Of a stretch of 64,000 nt of DNA, positions 1 to 11,822 are shown one piece after another. Positions within the stretch are counted from its first letter, which is position 1, and each line of letters starts with the position of its first letter. This DNA comes from Magicicada septendecula (taxonomy: Eukaryota > Arthropoda > Insecta > Hemiptera > Cicadidae), in the NCBI GenBank assembly GCA_034769895.1, contig CM068368.1, positions 690,323,877-690,387,876 on the forward strand, given 5' to 3'. The position numbers were made by a program, and so were the translations under genes. Under the pieces are notes generated by a model. That model did not search any database. It was not told where the DNA came from and saw only the letters and a list, made by a program, of their open reading frames with translations.

Positions 1-2900
1 AATCAGTGATACGAACATGTTCTAGAACATGGAACAAGTGGAACTAATAAAAACAGAGCAATAAACCAAAAATTTCATAAATATATGCTACTATAAACCA
101 AAGCCGATTGTAATAAAAAACCAGAAAGGAATAAAGCATTAATAACCAAAAAACTTTATATGATAAGAAAAATTGAAAAATGTACTAATAGAAGAGCTTC
201 CTACCATGATATAAAATGAAATAACCATCAAGTTAAAGAGTCAGAAGAACAACTGAGATAGGAATATTAAAATCTCTGAGCAATATAATAAGTAAAGTAT
301 CCAAAGATATTTTTTATATAGTAACAAAAGTGTACTATTCTGATATAATTTTTTAATCTGTCTGTAGATAATTCCAGCAGTATTAATATGTTTTTTGAGC
401 AGAGATGATTTGCCTCTGTACTCAAATAAGAAGTGAAGTATTGGACAGCAGAGGAAGTAGCGTACAGTGCCTCTCTGAACTGAACCAGCTCACAAATTAG
501 GGAAAGGTAGGGAGGAAATATCCCAAGGAGAAAATACTAAGAAGAAATATGAAAATAAAATAATAAATATGAAACTCAGATGACTATTACTATCAAGGAA
601 GATCAAGTGAGAATGAAAAAGAATATAAGCTCAAATATAAATAAGAAAATTTTTAGAATTGTAAGGAAGTCAAGAATAATAAAAAACTAGAATAATTATC
701 ATAAGCAATTGTTTCAGACAAAGCAAGTATAGTCTGAAAAAATCACTTCTGGAGAAGGGCAATCTGTAGCATGACAGATATTCCACCAATAATTAATTCA
801 TTTAAGATCATAAAAGATAATTAAATTACATATACTAAAAGAATGTCAAATGAAATTCAATTAAACTTCAAAGGAAAACACCACTATAAAAGAAAAACCA
901 TAAGTAAATAATAAAAAATACAACCATAAAAGTCAAAGAAAGAATTAAAGAAAACTCATATTAAAAAATCAGGAGATTACCCAGGAGGTTAGGAGCAGGA
1001 GATAAACAAGAAACCCCAAAATCAAGAAAAAATAATTGTATTAGGAGTAGGTGATAAACAAAATACCCCAAACACAAGAAGAAAGAAGAGTAAGGTTTAA
1101 GAGCAGGTAATAAACAAGATACCCTGAAACCAAGAAAGAAGAGTAAAGTCAGTATCAAATAATAAAGAAGATACTCTGAACCAACCATCAGACAAGATAA
1201 CACTGAGTACCTTGGTTTACCCAAGAATGAACACAAGAAGGAAGACGAGAAGAAAGGGAGAAATAGGATGGAAGAAACACCAGAAAAACCTATTATTAAC
1301 TACCATAAACCCCAAACCAATTGATACAATTAAAGAAAGTATAACATCCCGAAACCCTATAAAATTGTAATTATTTATAAACAAAAGTGTTGTGTAGTAT
1401 GATAAGAAGTGCACCAACTAAAGTTATTATGTGATAAAAAATAAACAAATCTTCACAGTCCATTATGACTAAAGGTCTGGTCTGAGAATAATAAAACTCC
1501 CATATAAGTCAGAACCAACAGTGAAAGTGTACTAGTGTAAGTGTTATGAAATATAATAAACTTCAAGTTGTAGTGTTACTATAACTTAAACTATATGCTA
1601 TAAAACAACTTTTATATTTGATAATTAACAAATAATGAAATATTAAAATGGAAGGTATTTCCAATATTTCATTATTTTAGGTCACTTTGTTATCTCAAGA
1701 CATTCATAGGAATGACAATAACTAAAGTATGGGTGGAAATGTTTACTGTGTAAGGGGATGTTAGATAATAGTAGTAAAATCAGAGAGGACTGGTAATAGT
1801 TTAAGTTTTAATAGAATTAAGAAGTTTAAATGGCTGATATTGTTCAAAGCCATGAACTCCATATTTTAAAAGAGTTCTTATACAATAAGGTTTATATGTT
1901 TAGAGTAAGTTATATTAGTTAAATAACAGCATACATACCAATTAAAATGTTTCAGTATGGATGCTGTATTAATTTACAAATGAGTTAAATGTATGTTAAA
2001 AACAGTTTCAGCAAACATGTCCAACTTTATAGACTGCTGAGTAATGTTAATTATTATTTTTGTAACAGTAGCATGAATTAGATGCTACACATCTCAATAA
2101 GTTTGTAAACAATTTTATTTTATGTCATGTTAACTATTAAGAGTCAGAGGAGGAGGAGAATTAAATTTATTTGAAAAAACCATACATGTAAAATACTAAA
2201 CTCTAGGCCAAATAATGAATTCATAAAAATCAATATAAACCAGTTAATTCACCAATGAATCATGTAAACTGACAAGATTTAGGTAAGGTAGGTCAATTAA
2301 CAACTACTGTAAATGAACCTATGATTTAAAAGAGTAATATAGAAAAATACCTTAAATTATTGAAAATTTTTGAAATGTATAAATTAACTTTTTTTAAAGA
2401 GGAATGTTAAATTCAGAAATTATCACTAAAAAACAGTTCAAATGTTAAATGTATAAGTAATTAAGGAGAGGAAAGGATTTGTGACCATTTGAAATTTATT
2501 ATAGTAAATTAATAACACTTAAAATGGCAGTAAAAGTGTGAAAGGGCGGAAACAGTTTTTTTGGGCCTAGATTTCCAAAAAGACAGAAATTTGGTAATTT
2601 TAACAAAAATCTCAACAAATATGGACTATGACATATCAAATTAAACAGAATGAGATAAATAAACCAATTATATGGTTAATAGTTCATGAAAGCGAACAAT
2701 AAACTAAAATTATTCCATATATAATGTACTTTGTAATTATGTACATGGGAAGTGAGAATTATTTTAACAATACTTTTCCAATATTAACTTGGCAAGATTT
2801 TTACTAAGGTGAAAGAAGTTAGTTAGTTCTTTGTTAACGTTCAAACTGAACAGTTTGACCACTTCTTAACCATATCTTTTTCTAAAATTTTTTTGCTATT
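1..2900. repeat. AT-rich non-coding stretch, possibly part of a long LTR
   Basis: No gene is visible. The plus strand is A-rich, with many AATAA and GAAAGTG-type words. Its style resembles the long LTR-like sequences at 44146-47758 and 62618-64000 and the reverse complement of 59372-62136, for example recurring 'gtgaaagtg', 'accaagaa' and 'aataaat' patches. I infer that it could be the inner part of a plus-strand long LTR cut by the window edge. I see neither terminus, so this is a weak call. Open frames at 961-1417 are low-complexity and are not genes. Confidence 0.3.
989..1190. repeat. Degenerate tandem repeat, about 55-60 bp unit, 3-4 copies
   Basis: Successive blocks carry 'aggagcaggagataaacaag', 'aggagtaggtgataaacaaa' and 'agagcaggtaataaacaaga', each followed by an 'accccaaa..aagaa' segment. 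A fourth, more diverged unit contains 'aataaagaagatactctgaa'. The spacing is 50-65 bp. This periodicity explains the 91-codon minus-strand frame here, which is not a gene. Confidence 0.6.
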
Positions 2901-3161
2901 TATGTTTTAATAAGGGGAAGGATAGGAAAATCGGGAAGATGGAAAGGGCAAGGATCACTGAACGGTCATGAGCTGTGACTTAAGGTAAGGACATGGCTCC
3001 CTCCAGAAATAAGGATGAATGGAGAAAGCCAAGGCTCGCGCAGGCAGGGGCACATCCCTGAAGTAGACGAATGCCACTGGGACTGTGGAGAACACCTACC
3101 CGCTACCATATGCGGTTCTTACCTTTTCCCCGGAGCACACACCACCGAAGGATCACCGTTC

Positions 3162-3960
3162 CTACACACATGGAAACCCCCAAAGCTTACCCCCCCCACT
3201 TAGACAGAGGAGCAGAACAAAAAACTCCGTTGCTACTGTCTTCTCACTTGGCACCCCCTTGTAGCCTCCATTACTTCCGGAATATTCAGTTTTTCTGACA
3301 GTCTCTTGTGTTCTTCTCCAACCGCCATGTTTGTCCTTTTTAGCTCTCCCTATCAAACCACTGGAGTATTGGACATCCGTAGCACCTCTTCCCCGGGACT
3401 CGTCCCCTGCCTGGACAGTCTTGGAAACCACACACAACCAGTACAGATCCACGAAACAATGTGGACGGTCTGCGAATATCAAACGCGAACTCTCTTGGGG
3501 ATTCAGTCCTTCTAGAATTGCTTGTATTACTTCCGTCTCGGGCAACCCCAATCTTAATACCCAGGCAGCTTTTCGTATATCATGCATGAAGTCCCCCAAC
3601 GCCTCTCCGTTGGCCTGTAGGCGATAGAATGAATCTAACTTAAGCTGGGAAGGTCGTCGATGGGGTATGAAGAAATCCAACACTTCCCCATGAAAAGCGT
3701 CGACACTGCCGCTCCGACGCAGAGTATTGGTGACCAACCCTGCCAACGAACCCCGGCAATATGAGTATTAAGGGACAAGACCTCCCCATCGGACACACCC
3801 GGGAAATCTGCCAACTGCAGGACAAGATCCAAGATGACCAGCAACCCGTCCTCGTCTATTCCATCTACCACCGAAAGTTTCTGGAGAACTCCTGAAAGGG
3901 GGTGGGGCAATTTCTGAAAGCATACCGCCGCCAGAATTGTACAATTCACAACACACAATC
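3162..3960 (-). pseudogene. Retrotransposon gag fragment, frameshifted
   Basis: On the minus strand two frames join near 3750-3770. The upstream frame (3960 to about 3760) reads LPHPLSGVLQKLSVVDGIDE and continues to ADFPGVSDGEVLSL. The downstream frame (3746-3162) reads LAGLVTNTLRRSGSVDAFHG, then FYRLQANGEALGDFMHDIRK and LPETEVIQAILEGLNPQESS. The last part has the layout of the capsid core of LTR-retrotransposon Gag: a helix ending in FxxEVLxxxIP, a 'RLQxxGExLxDFxxxIRxAAxVL' helix and 'ILEGLxPxxR'. Gag packages element RNA into cytoplasmic particles. At least one frameshift separates the halves, and no protease or RT follows, so this is a dead fragment. It belongs with the probable LTR and primer site just upstream on the same strand (4591-5340). 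The element superfamily is not certain; Ty3/gypsy is my first guess. Confidence 0.6.
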
Positions 3961-4590
3961 AACAAAACATAATTCCCACAAAACACCTAACACCCTACAA
4001 AAATGACAATAATAACACAGGAATCAGAAAAAACTCGAGTACTATACTCTTCCTTCGAGCAGACTGCGGGTCCCCCTACCGTTGCGAGGACCCAGCCCTC
4101 TTACCTGAACTCGCTCTCAACAACACTAACATTAAGGAACGCGACACACACACTAACACATAACATGACAAATTACCGACCAACGACAAATTCTCAAAAA
4201 ATTTGCAGTGACTTCGGCTCCCGTATCTCGGAGGAGACCGACTGCCGATCGGGCCATACCGCATAAATGAAACACCTCCCCTATTATGGGCAAGGTAATA
4301 CGCGAACCATATCTCCACCTAGGCACAGATCTGCGATAATTCGCATTTCCAAATGAATTTCACCCTTTAAAATTTCACACCGTGTGGCAACCTACCGTTC
4401 AACGATACCAACAGGCGGGCAAGTATATACACATATAATACACAAACCTTAAACCTAACAAGACATATGTACTTACAGATATAGGGACTTTTAGAGATTA
4501 TTCTAAGTTCTATTCGAATCCCCGAAATGCTTCCTGAGTTTGCAAGCCCCGTCACACCCAAAGGACCCAAGGGTTGACCCTAATCTCAAC

Positions 4591-4607
4591 CATACTCTGC
4601 TACCAAA
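4591..4607 (-). promoter_or_regulatory. Candidate LTR-element primer binding site
   Basis: The minus strand reads TTTGGTAGCAGAGTATGG directly after a possible LTR end (..GGGGTACA). A 'TGGTAGCAGAG' motif next to an LTR end is a familiar primer-binding-site form. A gag fragment lies downstream on the same strand, as expected. I have not matched it to a specific tRNA. Confidence 0.4.
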
Positions 4608-4608
4608 T

Positions 4609-5340
4609 GTACCCCTCTTTAAGTGTGACTTGTAAAAAAAAATGTTTGTTGAAAAATTTTTTTTTTTTCTAAAGAGGGGCCACAAGATAATTAAAACTAG
4701 GCCAAAGCCTAGAGAAGCCAAAAATGCGCTGGATCCAGTGAGACGGGACTTGCAATTAAAACTCACAAAATTAACAACCAATAAAATCTTTTTATTATAA
4801 CTAAACTCATTATATCTCCTTCGAAATTGTTACTTACAAAAAATCAATAAATAACATTTATATTTTCTGCTTAAAAAAAAATATTTGAAATTAATAAATA
4901 TAAAATCCATATTCTCCCTTTTAAAATTGTCATTTGAAATTAATAAATATAAAATCCATATTTTCCCTTTTAGAAATGGTATGTGAAAATAAATTTATAT
5001 AAAATCTATGTTTTATATTCTCCTTTTAGAAATGGTATGTGAAAATAAATTTATATAAAATCTATGTTTTATATTCTCCTTTTAGACCTATATCTAACCC
5101 CCCCCCAAAAATACACATGAATATACAATACATATATAACCCCCAAAAATACACACAAATATACAATACATATACACGTTCCACAACACAGGACAATTAT
5201 AACATCTATCATTAAATCTTGCCACACCCTTTTCCACCCCATGAGTACATAATTAACAATTTATAAATATCCATATTGGGTTTTAATACCTAATATATGT
5301 ATAACATATTATATGTGTATAACAGATTATGTTTGTAACA
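4609..5340 (-). mobile_element. Probable LTR (732 bp) of the gag-bearing element
   Basis: Read on the minus strand this segment begins TGTTACAAACATAATC and ends GGGGTACA, immediately before the candidate primer site. It therefore has TG..CA-type ends and sits upstream of the broken gag. It contains short tandem repeats (4883-5178). No second LTR is visible at the other end of the fragment, so the outer boundary at 5340 rests only on the terminal motif and is tentative. Confidence 0.4.
4883..5178. repeat. Three adjoining two-copy tandem repeats
   Basis: A 49 bp unit ('atttgaaattaataaatata..') occurs twice from 4883. A 56 bp unit ('agaaatggtatgtgaaaata..') occurs twice from 4972 with almost no differences. 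A roughly 41 bp unit ('cccccaaaaatacaca..atatacaatacata') occurs twice between about 5096 and 5178. All lie inside the probable LTR. Confidence 0.75.
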
Positions 5341-7141
5341 CCAGTGGCCCCAGGACATACTAAATTCAAGAGTTGGCATAGTGCCTGATACTATTATAAA
5401 GTGCTGCCACATTGAGCACTTAGACTTGGAGTAATTATAATTAGAATACAGTGAACACCCCAGTGATCATAATTAATTAAAAAAATTTAAATATTGATAA
5501 ATTTGGTTAAGTCTTGAAAACAGTAACGTGTCATAAAGCCTTTTAAAATTAATTTGGCCCAAAGGCCGACATGTTCCTAGGCAAGATAGTGCATAACTCA
5601 ACCTGTCCCAAGAGCATGTTCAACTCTGCATGAAAATGCACCTATACAGGATTAAACTGGTGACCCGACTTAACTACCAAAGAAACTTCTATCCCTATAT
5701 GATCCAAACTGAATTTAAAAATGAGAAATTAAAGAATAAAATGAAAACTAAATTGAACCAGTGAAATTACATGTTGATTGAATGAATTAGTAGCACTAAG
5801 GAAACCCTTATACTGAAAATAAGAAGGAAATTAACACGCCTGAATGGGAAGCAGCCACAGATACATGTCAACCTCTGGGCTCACAGATTATACAAACAAA
5901 GTTACAATATGTACAAAAGATTCCCCCTCCCCAAGTCCGTGCACTATTCTGTCCCGTTAACCGGGGGCCCCATTAAAATGTTTAAAGCTTAAGTCATTGG
6001 TGTAGAGTGACTATGTCCACTAGTTCTAGTGGGTTAAATCACACTGTGTAAAAATAATTGGTTTGTTGTCACCTTATTAATTCCATGGGTGTGAAGCGGT
6101 GGTCTTCTGGTCTACATGTTAGGGTGTTGGTGGCTTATCCTCGCTATTCTCCTCCGGCAGATGAAGTTGAGAGAGAGAGTCTAGATGTTCATATTCAGGA
6201 ATGGAGCTGTTCCTCGGCTTGCAGCGAGGGACCCTAGTCATACAACATATTATCAGCAATAAGTTCTCACAACTATTTCCCCCAGAAACCTCACACGCAC
6301 CAAAATCCATATATAATATTAAACCCAGCTTTAGGTCTACTTAAAATGATAGTTTGACACACTTTGCAATGGTTATACGGCCGCATGGCCTTATCTTGAA
6401 AAACATTTAGTTTTGTTAAATTTCATATTATAAACTTTACCCCTGTGGGTTAACATAATTCAATTATGGTTATATAATTATTCAGTTTGTTATACAATTA
6501 ATAAAATTTACACATAGTCTTATTCGCCACGTGGTGTGAGAGGTTACCTGATTACAATCATTTCTGTACTTATTAAACAAATACCTTTTTGCATTTACAT
6601 TATTCTCAATTCTGGTGCCTTAGTTAAGACTTCTGAAATTAATATAGTATTACTATAATTACCAACAAAAGTTACATTTAAATTACTCAAAATTACGCAT
6701 TTCACAACTCACCACGTGGCGTGAGGTTAACTGATTTTACCTAATGTGGGCTTATTAAACAATTTTTTCTTTCGTATTACTTTAAATTGATGTATATAAT
6801 CATATTGCCGTAACTTACCGCAGATCTGTATTTGTTTAGCCTGCCATAGGTAGAAGATGGTGCAACGAAAAGCTCCTTTCTGTCGGAGAAGAATGCCACG
6901 CGTTCTTAATTGGACGGCGACCAGGAAAAGACAATTTTTAGAAAACCCTGTTCCGGCTTTCTCACTTGCAATCAGCAGCGAGCACCAGAGCGCAGCACTA
7001 ACTGGGCACACTTAAATACCTTCATTACAGTATAGTTTGCGTATATCTGTTAAACACAGTACGGCATTTTTCGTCAGCTTTGGCGTTAAATGCCGAATAC
7101 GCGCCGATCTTTCTTAGACTCGGCACACTATCCTATCCGAA
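5341..7141. other. No gene recognised; contains a diverged direct repeat
   Basis: No convincing coding or element structure is visible. Two related blocks, 'cgccacgtggtgtgagaggt' at about 6526 and 'caccacgtggcgtgaggtta' at about 6712, are each followed 20-30 bp later by 'cttattaaacaa'. This points to an old segmental duplication about 186 bp apart. Minus-strand frames at 6119-6310 and 6727-7011 have no recognisable similarity and I do not call them genes. Confidence 0.5.
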
Positions 7142-7210
7142 CCTAACCTAACCTATCCTAACCTAACCATACCTAACCTAACCTGACCTGACCTAACCTA
7201 ACCTAACCAA
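7142..7210 (+). repeat. Interstitial (CCTAA)n telomere-like tract
   Basis: About fourteen consecutive pentamers read CCTAA or one-base variants (CCTAT, CCATA, CCTGA, CCAAA). The complement is (TTAGG)n, the common insect telomere repeat. The tract is short, imperfect and far from any visible chromosome end, so it is an interstitial relic or an independently expanded microsatellite. It supports an arthropod source. Confidence 0.75.
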
Positions 7211-9091
7211 ACGTGACAAGAATATTGGAAGAAAGAGTTTACTGAATTGAAATCTCATCGAAGTTCAGAATAGGTACGTTCCTAAATGACAGATTCGGTC
7301 AGTAAGTGAAAGGGCAGGGCGCAACTGACCGCGTAAGAACAGGTAAAAACGTTGTTTAGTCACAACTGACCGAGACTGGACAACCCAGTGCAAGTGATTA
7401 AAAAAATATATAGAATTGAAATTAGGAGTGCAAAGGAGGTGTAGACCAAAAGAAAATGGAACGTCCAAGTTATGACAGACATGACCATGCCTATAGAGGA
7501 GTGGAGAGATAAATACAAAGATAGTAAACAACAAAAATTATGTATAGAGCTAAAAACACTCCAAATTTCTAGGATAATATTGAATAAACTAGGTTGATTC
7601 ATTGCAGAAAATAATAAACAGATCTGAAAGGTATTTCTAAGATCAGCTACAACGACTGAATGTAAAACCAATAATAAAATAATATACTGGACCTGTCTTT
7701 AAAATGCTTTAATAAATAAATAAATTAATAGTTTTAATATTGCACATGTAATTAACAAATATGCCTTCATTTATTGATAACCAAATACATCACAATAATA
7801 TAAAAAATTAAAATTTTCAAATAAATCAGTACAATTTGATTAAGTTAAAATATCTTAACACTTTACATACGTTTGTCATCATTACTATCTCATCATCATC
7901 AGTCACGGATAAGAAACCATAACTTATGGAAAGCTCGTGAGCAGATAATAAATTTGAAGTCGTCATGAGTTTCTTGCAGAGAATAATACAATTGGTAACA
8001 GAATATGCTTTTAACAATATTCCTCAATATATTCATGTATTTTCCTGCCACTCCTTATTCCTTCCACAGCCTTCTGACCTTTCTCCATCTTCCAGATAAT
8101 CACCCATTAGCCTTCCTTTTTCTATTTCCTTAGGTTGGTCTGAATTAGGGGTGTCTGATACTTGAACAATCTCTGATCTGCTGACTACCACACATCTATC
8201 TACAGAAGTGCTGAGGCCATCCTCCATTGTTGCTTCACTGAGTTCAACAATATTCACTGATTTCCCAGTAATTTTTCAGTTTTCATCACAATACTTCAGA
8301 AAAAGGTGGTATCAGTTCTCCTCTATTGCCAAGAGTTGAACAAGCTTCCAATTCATAGTATTCTACATATGAATAACCAAAGTATTTAATTACTGTATGC
8401 TTGCTCTGATTAAACCTATGGTGCACTATTACACTAACACATTCTACAAGGTTACATGTAGACAAAATTATGAAAATTCAAAAAAAAAATGTTAAGTCAA
8501 ATGTTAAACATTAAACGATCAGGTATGAGAAGAAATTAATAGACCAGAAGCAGAACTAAGTAAAAGGTATTAGAAAACAGCTAGCGAAGTCTAACTGAAG
8601 TTTTGGAGGTTTCAACAGTAGATTCAACGTGACAGAGGAGTAGAAAACTGTAAACAGGAGACTGGATGCACAAGAGAGGCAAAAGGAAGTTCTCAAATGA
8701 AATAAGCTAATCATTGCCTATAAGCGAAATATGTAGAATCAAGATGTATAGAGATGTCTGATTAGACAGAATTGACATCACTGACTAGACAGAAGGTGAA
8801 GCGACTGGGACCTCACTGTGTGTGGACGAATCTGGTTGCTTAGAAGAAGAAGAAACAGAGTATGAACAAAGAAAGACCAAAATAAGACCGAAATAAACCA
8901 AACCGCCATAGCAGCAAATAAAATTATGAATTGTGCGGAAGATTCTGAGAAAGTAAGTAGGCGTATTGTGGTATCCATAGTAGCTCACATTAACATCTGT
9001 GGAACTGTTTGTTTGAATGACGTAACAATTCGGTTCAATGGAACTCATCATTTGGAAGGGCTGTACAAAATTGTCATATTTTGTAATGTTA
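7211..9091. other. No gene or element recognised
   Basis: AT-rich intergenic sequence. The minus-strand frames at 7265-7671, 7826-8257 and 8778-9117 are short, have skewed composition and resemble nothing I recognise. No repeat boundary is obvious before the LTR that starts at about 9092. Confidence 0.5.
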
Positions 9092-9307
9092 TGTATGTTA
9101 AAAGATTCTGGATACATTTATATAGTTATATATGGTTAAACTACATATATACACAAATATACATGTATGCATCGATTATGTTTGTTGACTTTGTGTTTTG
9201 GGGATAATAATACAATTGTGATGTCGGTATTCAGTTTTTTGTATTTTTATAATAAAAGTGGTTTTGTGTTCAAAATAGTGTGGTTTCGGTTTTTTAAATA
9301 CACAACA
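9092..9307 (+). repeat. 5' LTR of Gypsy-A
   Basis: Begins TGTATGTTAAAAGATTCTGG and ends AAATACACAACA, just before the primer binding site. It aligns along its length to the 3' LTR, for example 'ggttaaactacatatataca' and 'gactttgtgtttt.gggataa'. It lacks a roughly 20 bp stretch present in the 3' copy. LTRs carry the element's promoter and polyadenylation signals; 'tataataaaag' near 9247 is compatible with either. Confidence 0.85.
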
Positions 9308-9310
9308 AAT

Positions 9311-9328
9311 TGGCGACGAGAATCGAAG
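9311..9328 (+). promoter_or_regulatory. Primer binding site of Gypsy-A
   Basis: TGGCGACGAGAATCGAAG lies 3 nt after the LTR end. TGGCGAC-type primer sites are usual in insect gypsy-class elements, where a tRNA 3' end primes minus-strand DNA synthesis. Confidence 0.7.
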
Positions 9329-9349
9329 TCCAGTACGAACGCTACAGAA

Positions 9350-10100
9350 ATGGTAGACTGCCAACAAAATCCACAAGTACAAGTACTAAACTACATGACA
9401 CCAGTGGGTCATTTGGGACCTTTCGACAGTAATTCGTCGTGGTCAAACTACCAAGAACGGCTTGAATTTTTTTTTGAAGCTAACAATATTCTAAACGAGG
9501 AGAAAAGAGAGCGATTCTTCTGGCACAATTCGGCGCAGCAGCGTATGAAATGCTAAGTTAATTAGTGACTCCACAGACGCCAAGGGATTTCACGTATGTC
9601 CAGATAGTCGAAAAATTAAAAGCACATTTTAATCCAACACCAAACGAAATTGTGGAAAGATTCAATTTCAACAACCGGGTACAAAGGAAAGATCAATCCA
9701 TGGCAGATTTTGTTGCAGATCTTCGTAAATTAAGTAAGTTTTGTAATTTCACTGAACTTAACAACATGCTCAGAGATCGAATCGTATGGGGCGTCGCAGA
9801 TAAAGGCATGCAAAAGAAATTATTTCCTGAGCCTAACCTTACTTTCGATCGAGCGTTGGATTTGACAATTGCTGCAGAAACGGCTCGGAAAAATGTCCAA
9901 GATATTAGAATGTTGACAAAAAATATGATCTCTGCATTCGGTACGGATGCAGAAGAACGGACTGGAACAAAAAAATTTAACTCATGTTATCATTGCGATA
10001 ATCAACATGACGGGGAACAGTGTAAATCAAAAGAAGCAATATGTCACTACTGCAATAAAAAAAGGATATATTCAAAAGGCTTGTTTTAAGAAGAAAAAAG
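9350..10100 (+). pseudogene. gag of Gypsy-A, frameshifted
   Basis: The ATG at 9350 is 42 nt after the LTR end. The first frame (9350 to about 9530) reads PVGHLGPFDSNSSWSNYQER. After a frameshift and a stop at 9559-9561 the capsid part continues at 9565-10089 with RFNFNNRVQRKDQSMADFVA and LRDRIVWGVADKGMQKKLF. It ends in a CCHC-type knuckle region with CYHC and CHYC pairs, where CNKK should be followed by an intact second half. A homopolymer shift at about 10065 moves the continuation (GYIQKACFKKK) to another frame. Gag packages the element RNA in cytoplasmic particles. Three or more breaks make this copy non-functional. Confidence 0.8.
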
Positions 10101-10300
10101 ATCAAAAGCAATGGGAATCGGTCACGTCCAAAAACAAAAAACCAAATAATTCGCGGAGCTGTAATCCCATGTTAGAAGAAGATTACGACTTGTATACATT
10201 ATATTCAATAAATGATTTTCTTGTTGTTGCATCCTCTTCGTTCACTTGTTAATTTAATAATATATATATACTTTCACTTATGAACTTACTGTTGTCACTT

Positions 10301-10339
10301 CCCAAACGTTTCAAGATGTTGTTTCTCTTCTTCAGTGGG
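10301..10339 (-). ncRNA. Candidate hammerhead ribozyme, PLE-A left copy
   Basis: Minus strand: CCCA, then CTGAAGA (CUGANGA core), a short stem II (AGA/TCT), GAAAC, GTT, then TGGG. CCCA and TGGG pair as stem I and GUU is an allowed cleavage triplet. Stem III would be minimal: AACGTT is self-complementary, so the fold might work best as a dimer. Hammerhead motifs are known from Penelope-like elements. Function here is inferred. Confidence 0.5.
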
Positions 10340-10371
10340 TTGAGTACTAACTGTCGATTACAGAATAACCG

Positions 10372-11818
10372 TTACGGAATGGAGTGTGTGGTGGAGGTTG
10401 ATGGTGGGAAGGGGTTGGCGCTGAGGTTCGAATTATGTGTATGGATCAGTGTGTCAAATAGTGTATGTGATTTGTAATGTATCTGTTCATTTAATATGTT
10501 GTTTGGTTGTAATGTGTGATATCTGTATATTTCAAATTGTTCAGCTGTGTTTAGTTTTCTACTTTTTGGTAAGTAGTGTAATATTTCCATGTTGTGTTCT
10601 ATGTTTGTGTAGCTGTGGTTTTCGTTATGTAAATGTGTGGCAAATGTGGAATGTATGTAGTTTGTGGTGAGGGCTTTTAAATGTTCAGAAAACCTGGAAG
10701 AAAAAGATCTTCCCGTCTGGCCGATGTAGAATTGTTGACAATCATTGCAATTTAATTTGTAAACCCCTGTTTTGCTGTATGTGTCAATGTCTTTGTTAGT
10801 ATTGTTTATGTGTTTTCTAATGGTGTTGTTGGTTCTGTAAGCTACTTTATAATTTTGTTTCCTAAATGTGTTTGCAATTTTATGTGTATTGGAGTTGTAG
10901 TATGTAAGTGTTATGTATTTACTGGGTTGTGTGCTGTTGGTCAGATGTGTTTTACTTTTTGTGTTGAGGATTCGTTTATGTAGTTTATTTATTAATTCAG
11001 GGTTGTATCCGTTTTTGACTGCTATGTATTTAATTGTGTTTAATTCATCTTGGTGGTCATGTGTGTTTAGGGGTATTGACGTGAGCCTATGGAGCATGTA
11101 GTTGAAAGCTGCATGTTTGTGTTGAGTTGGGTGGTTGGATGTGTTGTGTATGACCATGTCTGATGTGGTGGGTTTTCTGTATATTTTGTATGTGTGTGTG
11201 TTGTTTGTTTTGGTGATTGTAAGGTCTAAAAAGTTTATGCTATTGTTTAATTCTATTTCAAGTGTGAATTTTAATTTGTGGTGTAAAGTGTTAATGTATT
11301 TATGGAAATTTTCTATTTGTCTTTTGTTGCCATTGTAAAGGAGTAAAATGTCATCGACATACCTGTGCCAATATATTATTTTATCGGTGTATTTGTTGTT
11401 GTTCAGTATGTGTTTCTGTTCTATGCTGTGTATGAATATTTCTGCTAGTATACCTGATATAGGGGAGCCCATGGGTAGTCCATCTGTTTGTGTGTAATAC
11501 ATGCTATTGTGTGCGAAATAATTTTGATCTGTGATAATTTTAGTTAGATGGATGATCTCGTTTATGTGTGTTTCGGGTGTGTTATTTATTTTTAGTAATT
11601 GTTCTAATGTAATTATGGTTTCTTTTATGGGAACATTGGTGTATAGGTTTGTTATGTCGAATGAAGCGAGTGTGGAATTGTGGGGAATGTGTACATGTTG
11701 AGTTTTATTCACTAAATCTATATTATTTTTGACAGTGGTGTTGTTTGTTAAATTTATGCTATTTCTGATCAATTTATCTAAATGTCTAGCTATTTTGTGG
11801 GCAGGTGCTTGTGTGTGA
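10372..11818 (-). CDS. PLE-A left copy: reverse transcriptase with C-terminal GIY-YIG nuclease, 5'-truncated
   Basis: Open from the truncation point at 11818 to the stop at 10372, about 480 codons. The RT palm is complete in its later motifs: LASFDITNLYTNVP, GLPMGSPISGILAE and YVDDILLLYNG. Downstream is a GIY-YIG nuclease with GVYKLNCNDCQQFYIGQTGR followed by FSSRFSEHL. An RT plus C-terminal GIY-YIG is diagnostic of Penelope-like elements: the nuclease nicks the target and the RT copies element RNA onto it. The N-terminal part of a normal PLE protein is missing, so this copy is probably not autonomous. The nominal ATG just beyond 11818 lies in the other copy and is not the real start. No stop or frameshift is seen, which implies recent insertion. 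It is the inverted twin of 11823-13158. Confidence 0.85.
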
Positions 11819-11822
11819 ATAG

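Noticed and set aside
961..1417. Two minus-strand open frames of 91 and 66 codons
   Set aside because: They are Leu/Phe-rich products of an A-rich degenerate tandem repeat and look like no protein family.
3015..3627. Several plus-strand frames over the gag fragment
   Set aside because: They are antisense shadows of the minus-strand gag pseudogene, which has clear capsid-type similarity.
4591..4611. TGGTAGCAGAG read as part of a tRNA gene
   Set aside because: It resembles a tRNA D-arm, but no cloverleaf partners or A/B boxes at proper spacing follow. Its position beside an LTR-like end and upstream of gag favours a primer site.
4883..5178. Short regular repeats considered as a CRISPR-like array
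   Set aside because: Only two copies of each of three different units, no spacers, and a eukaryotic setting. These are simple tandem duplications.
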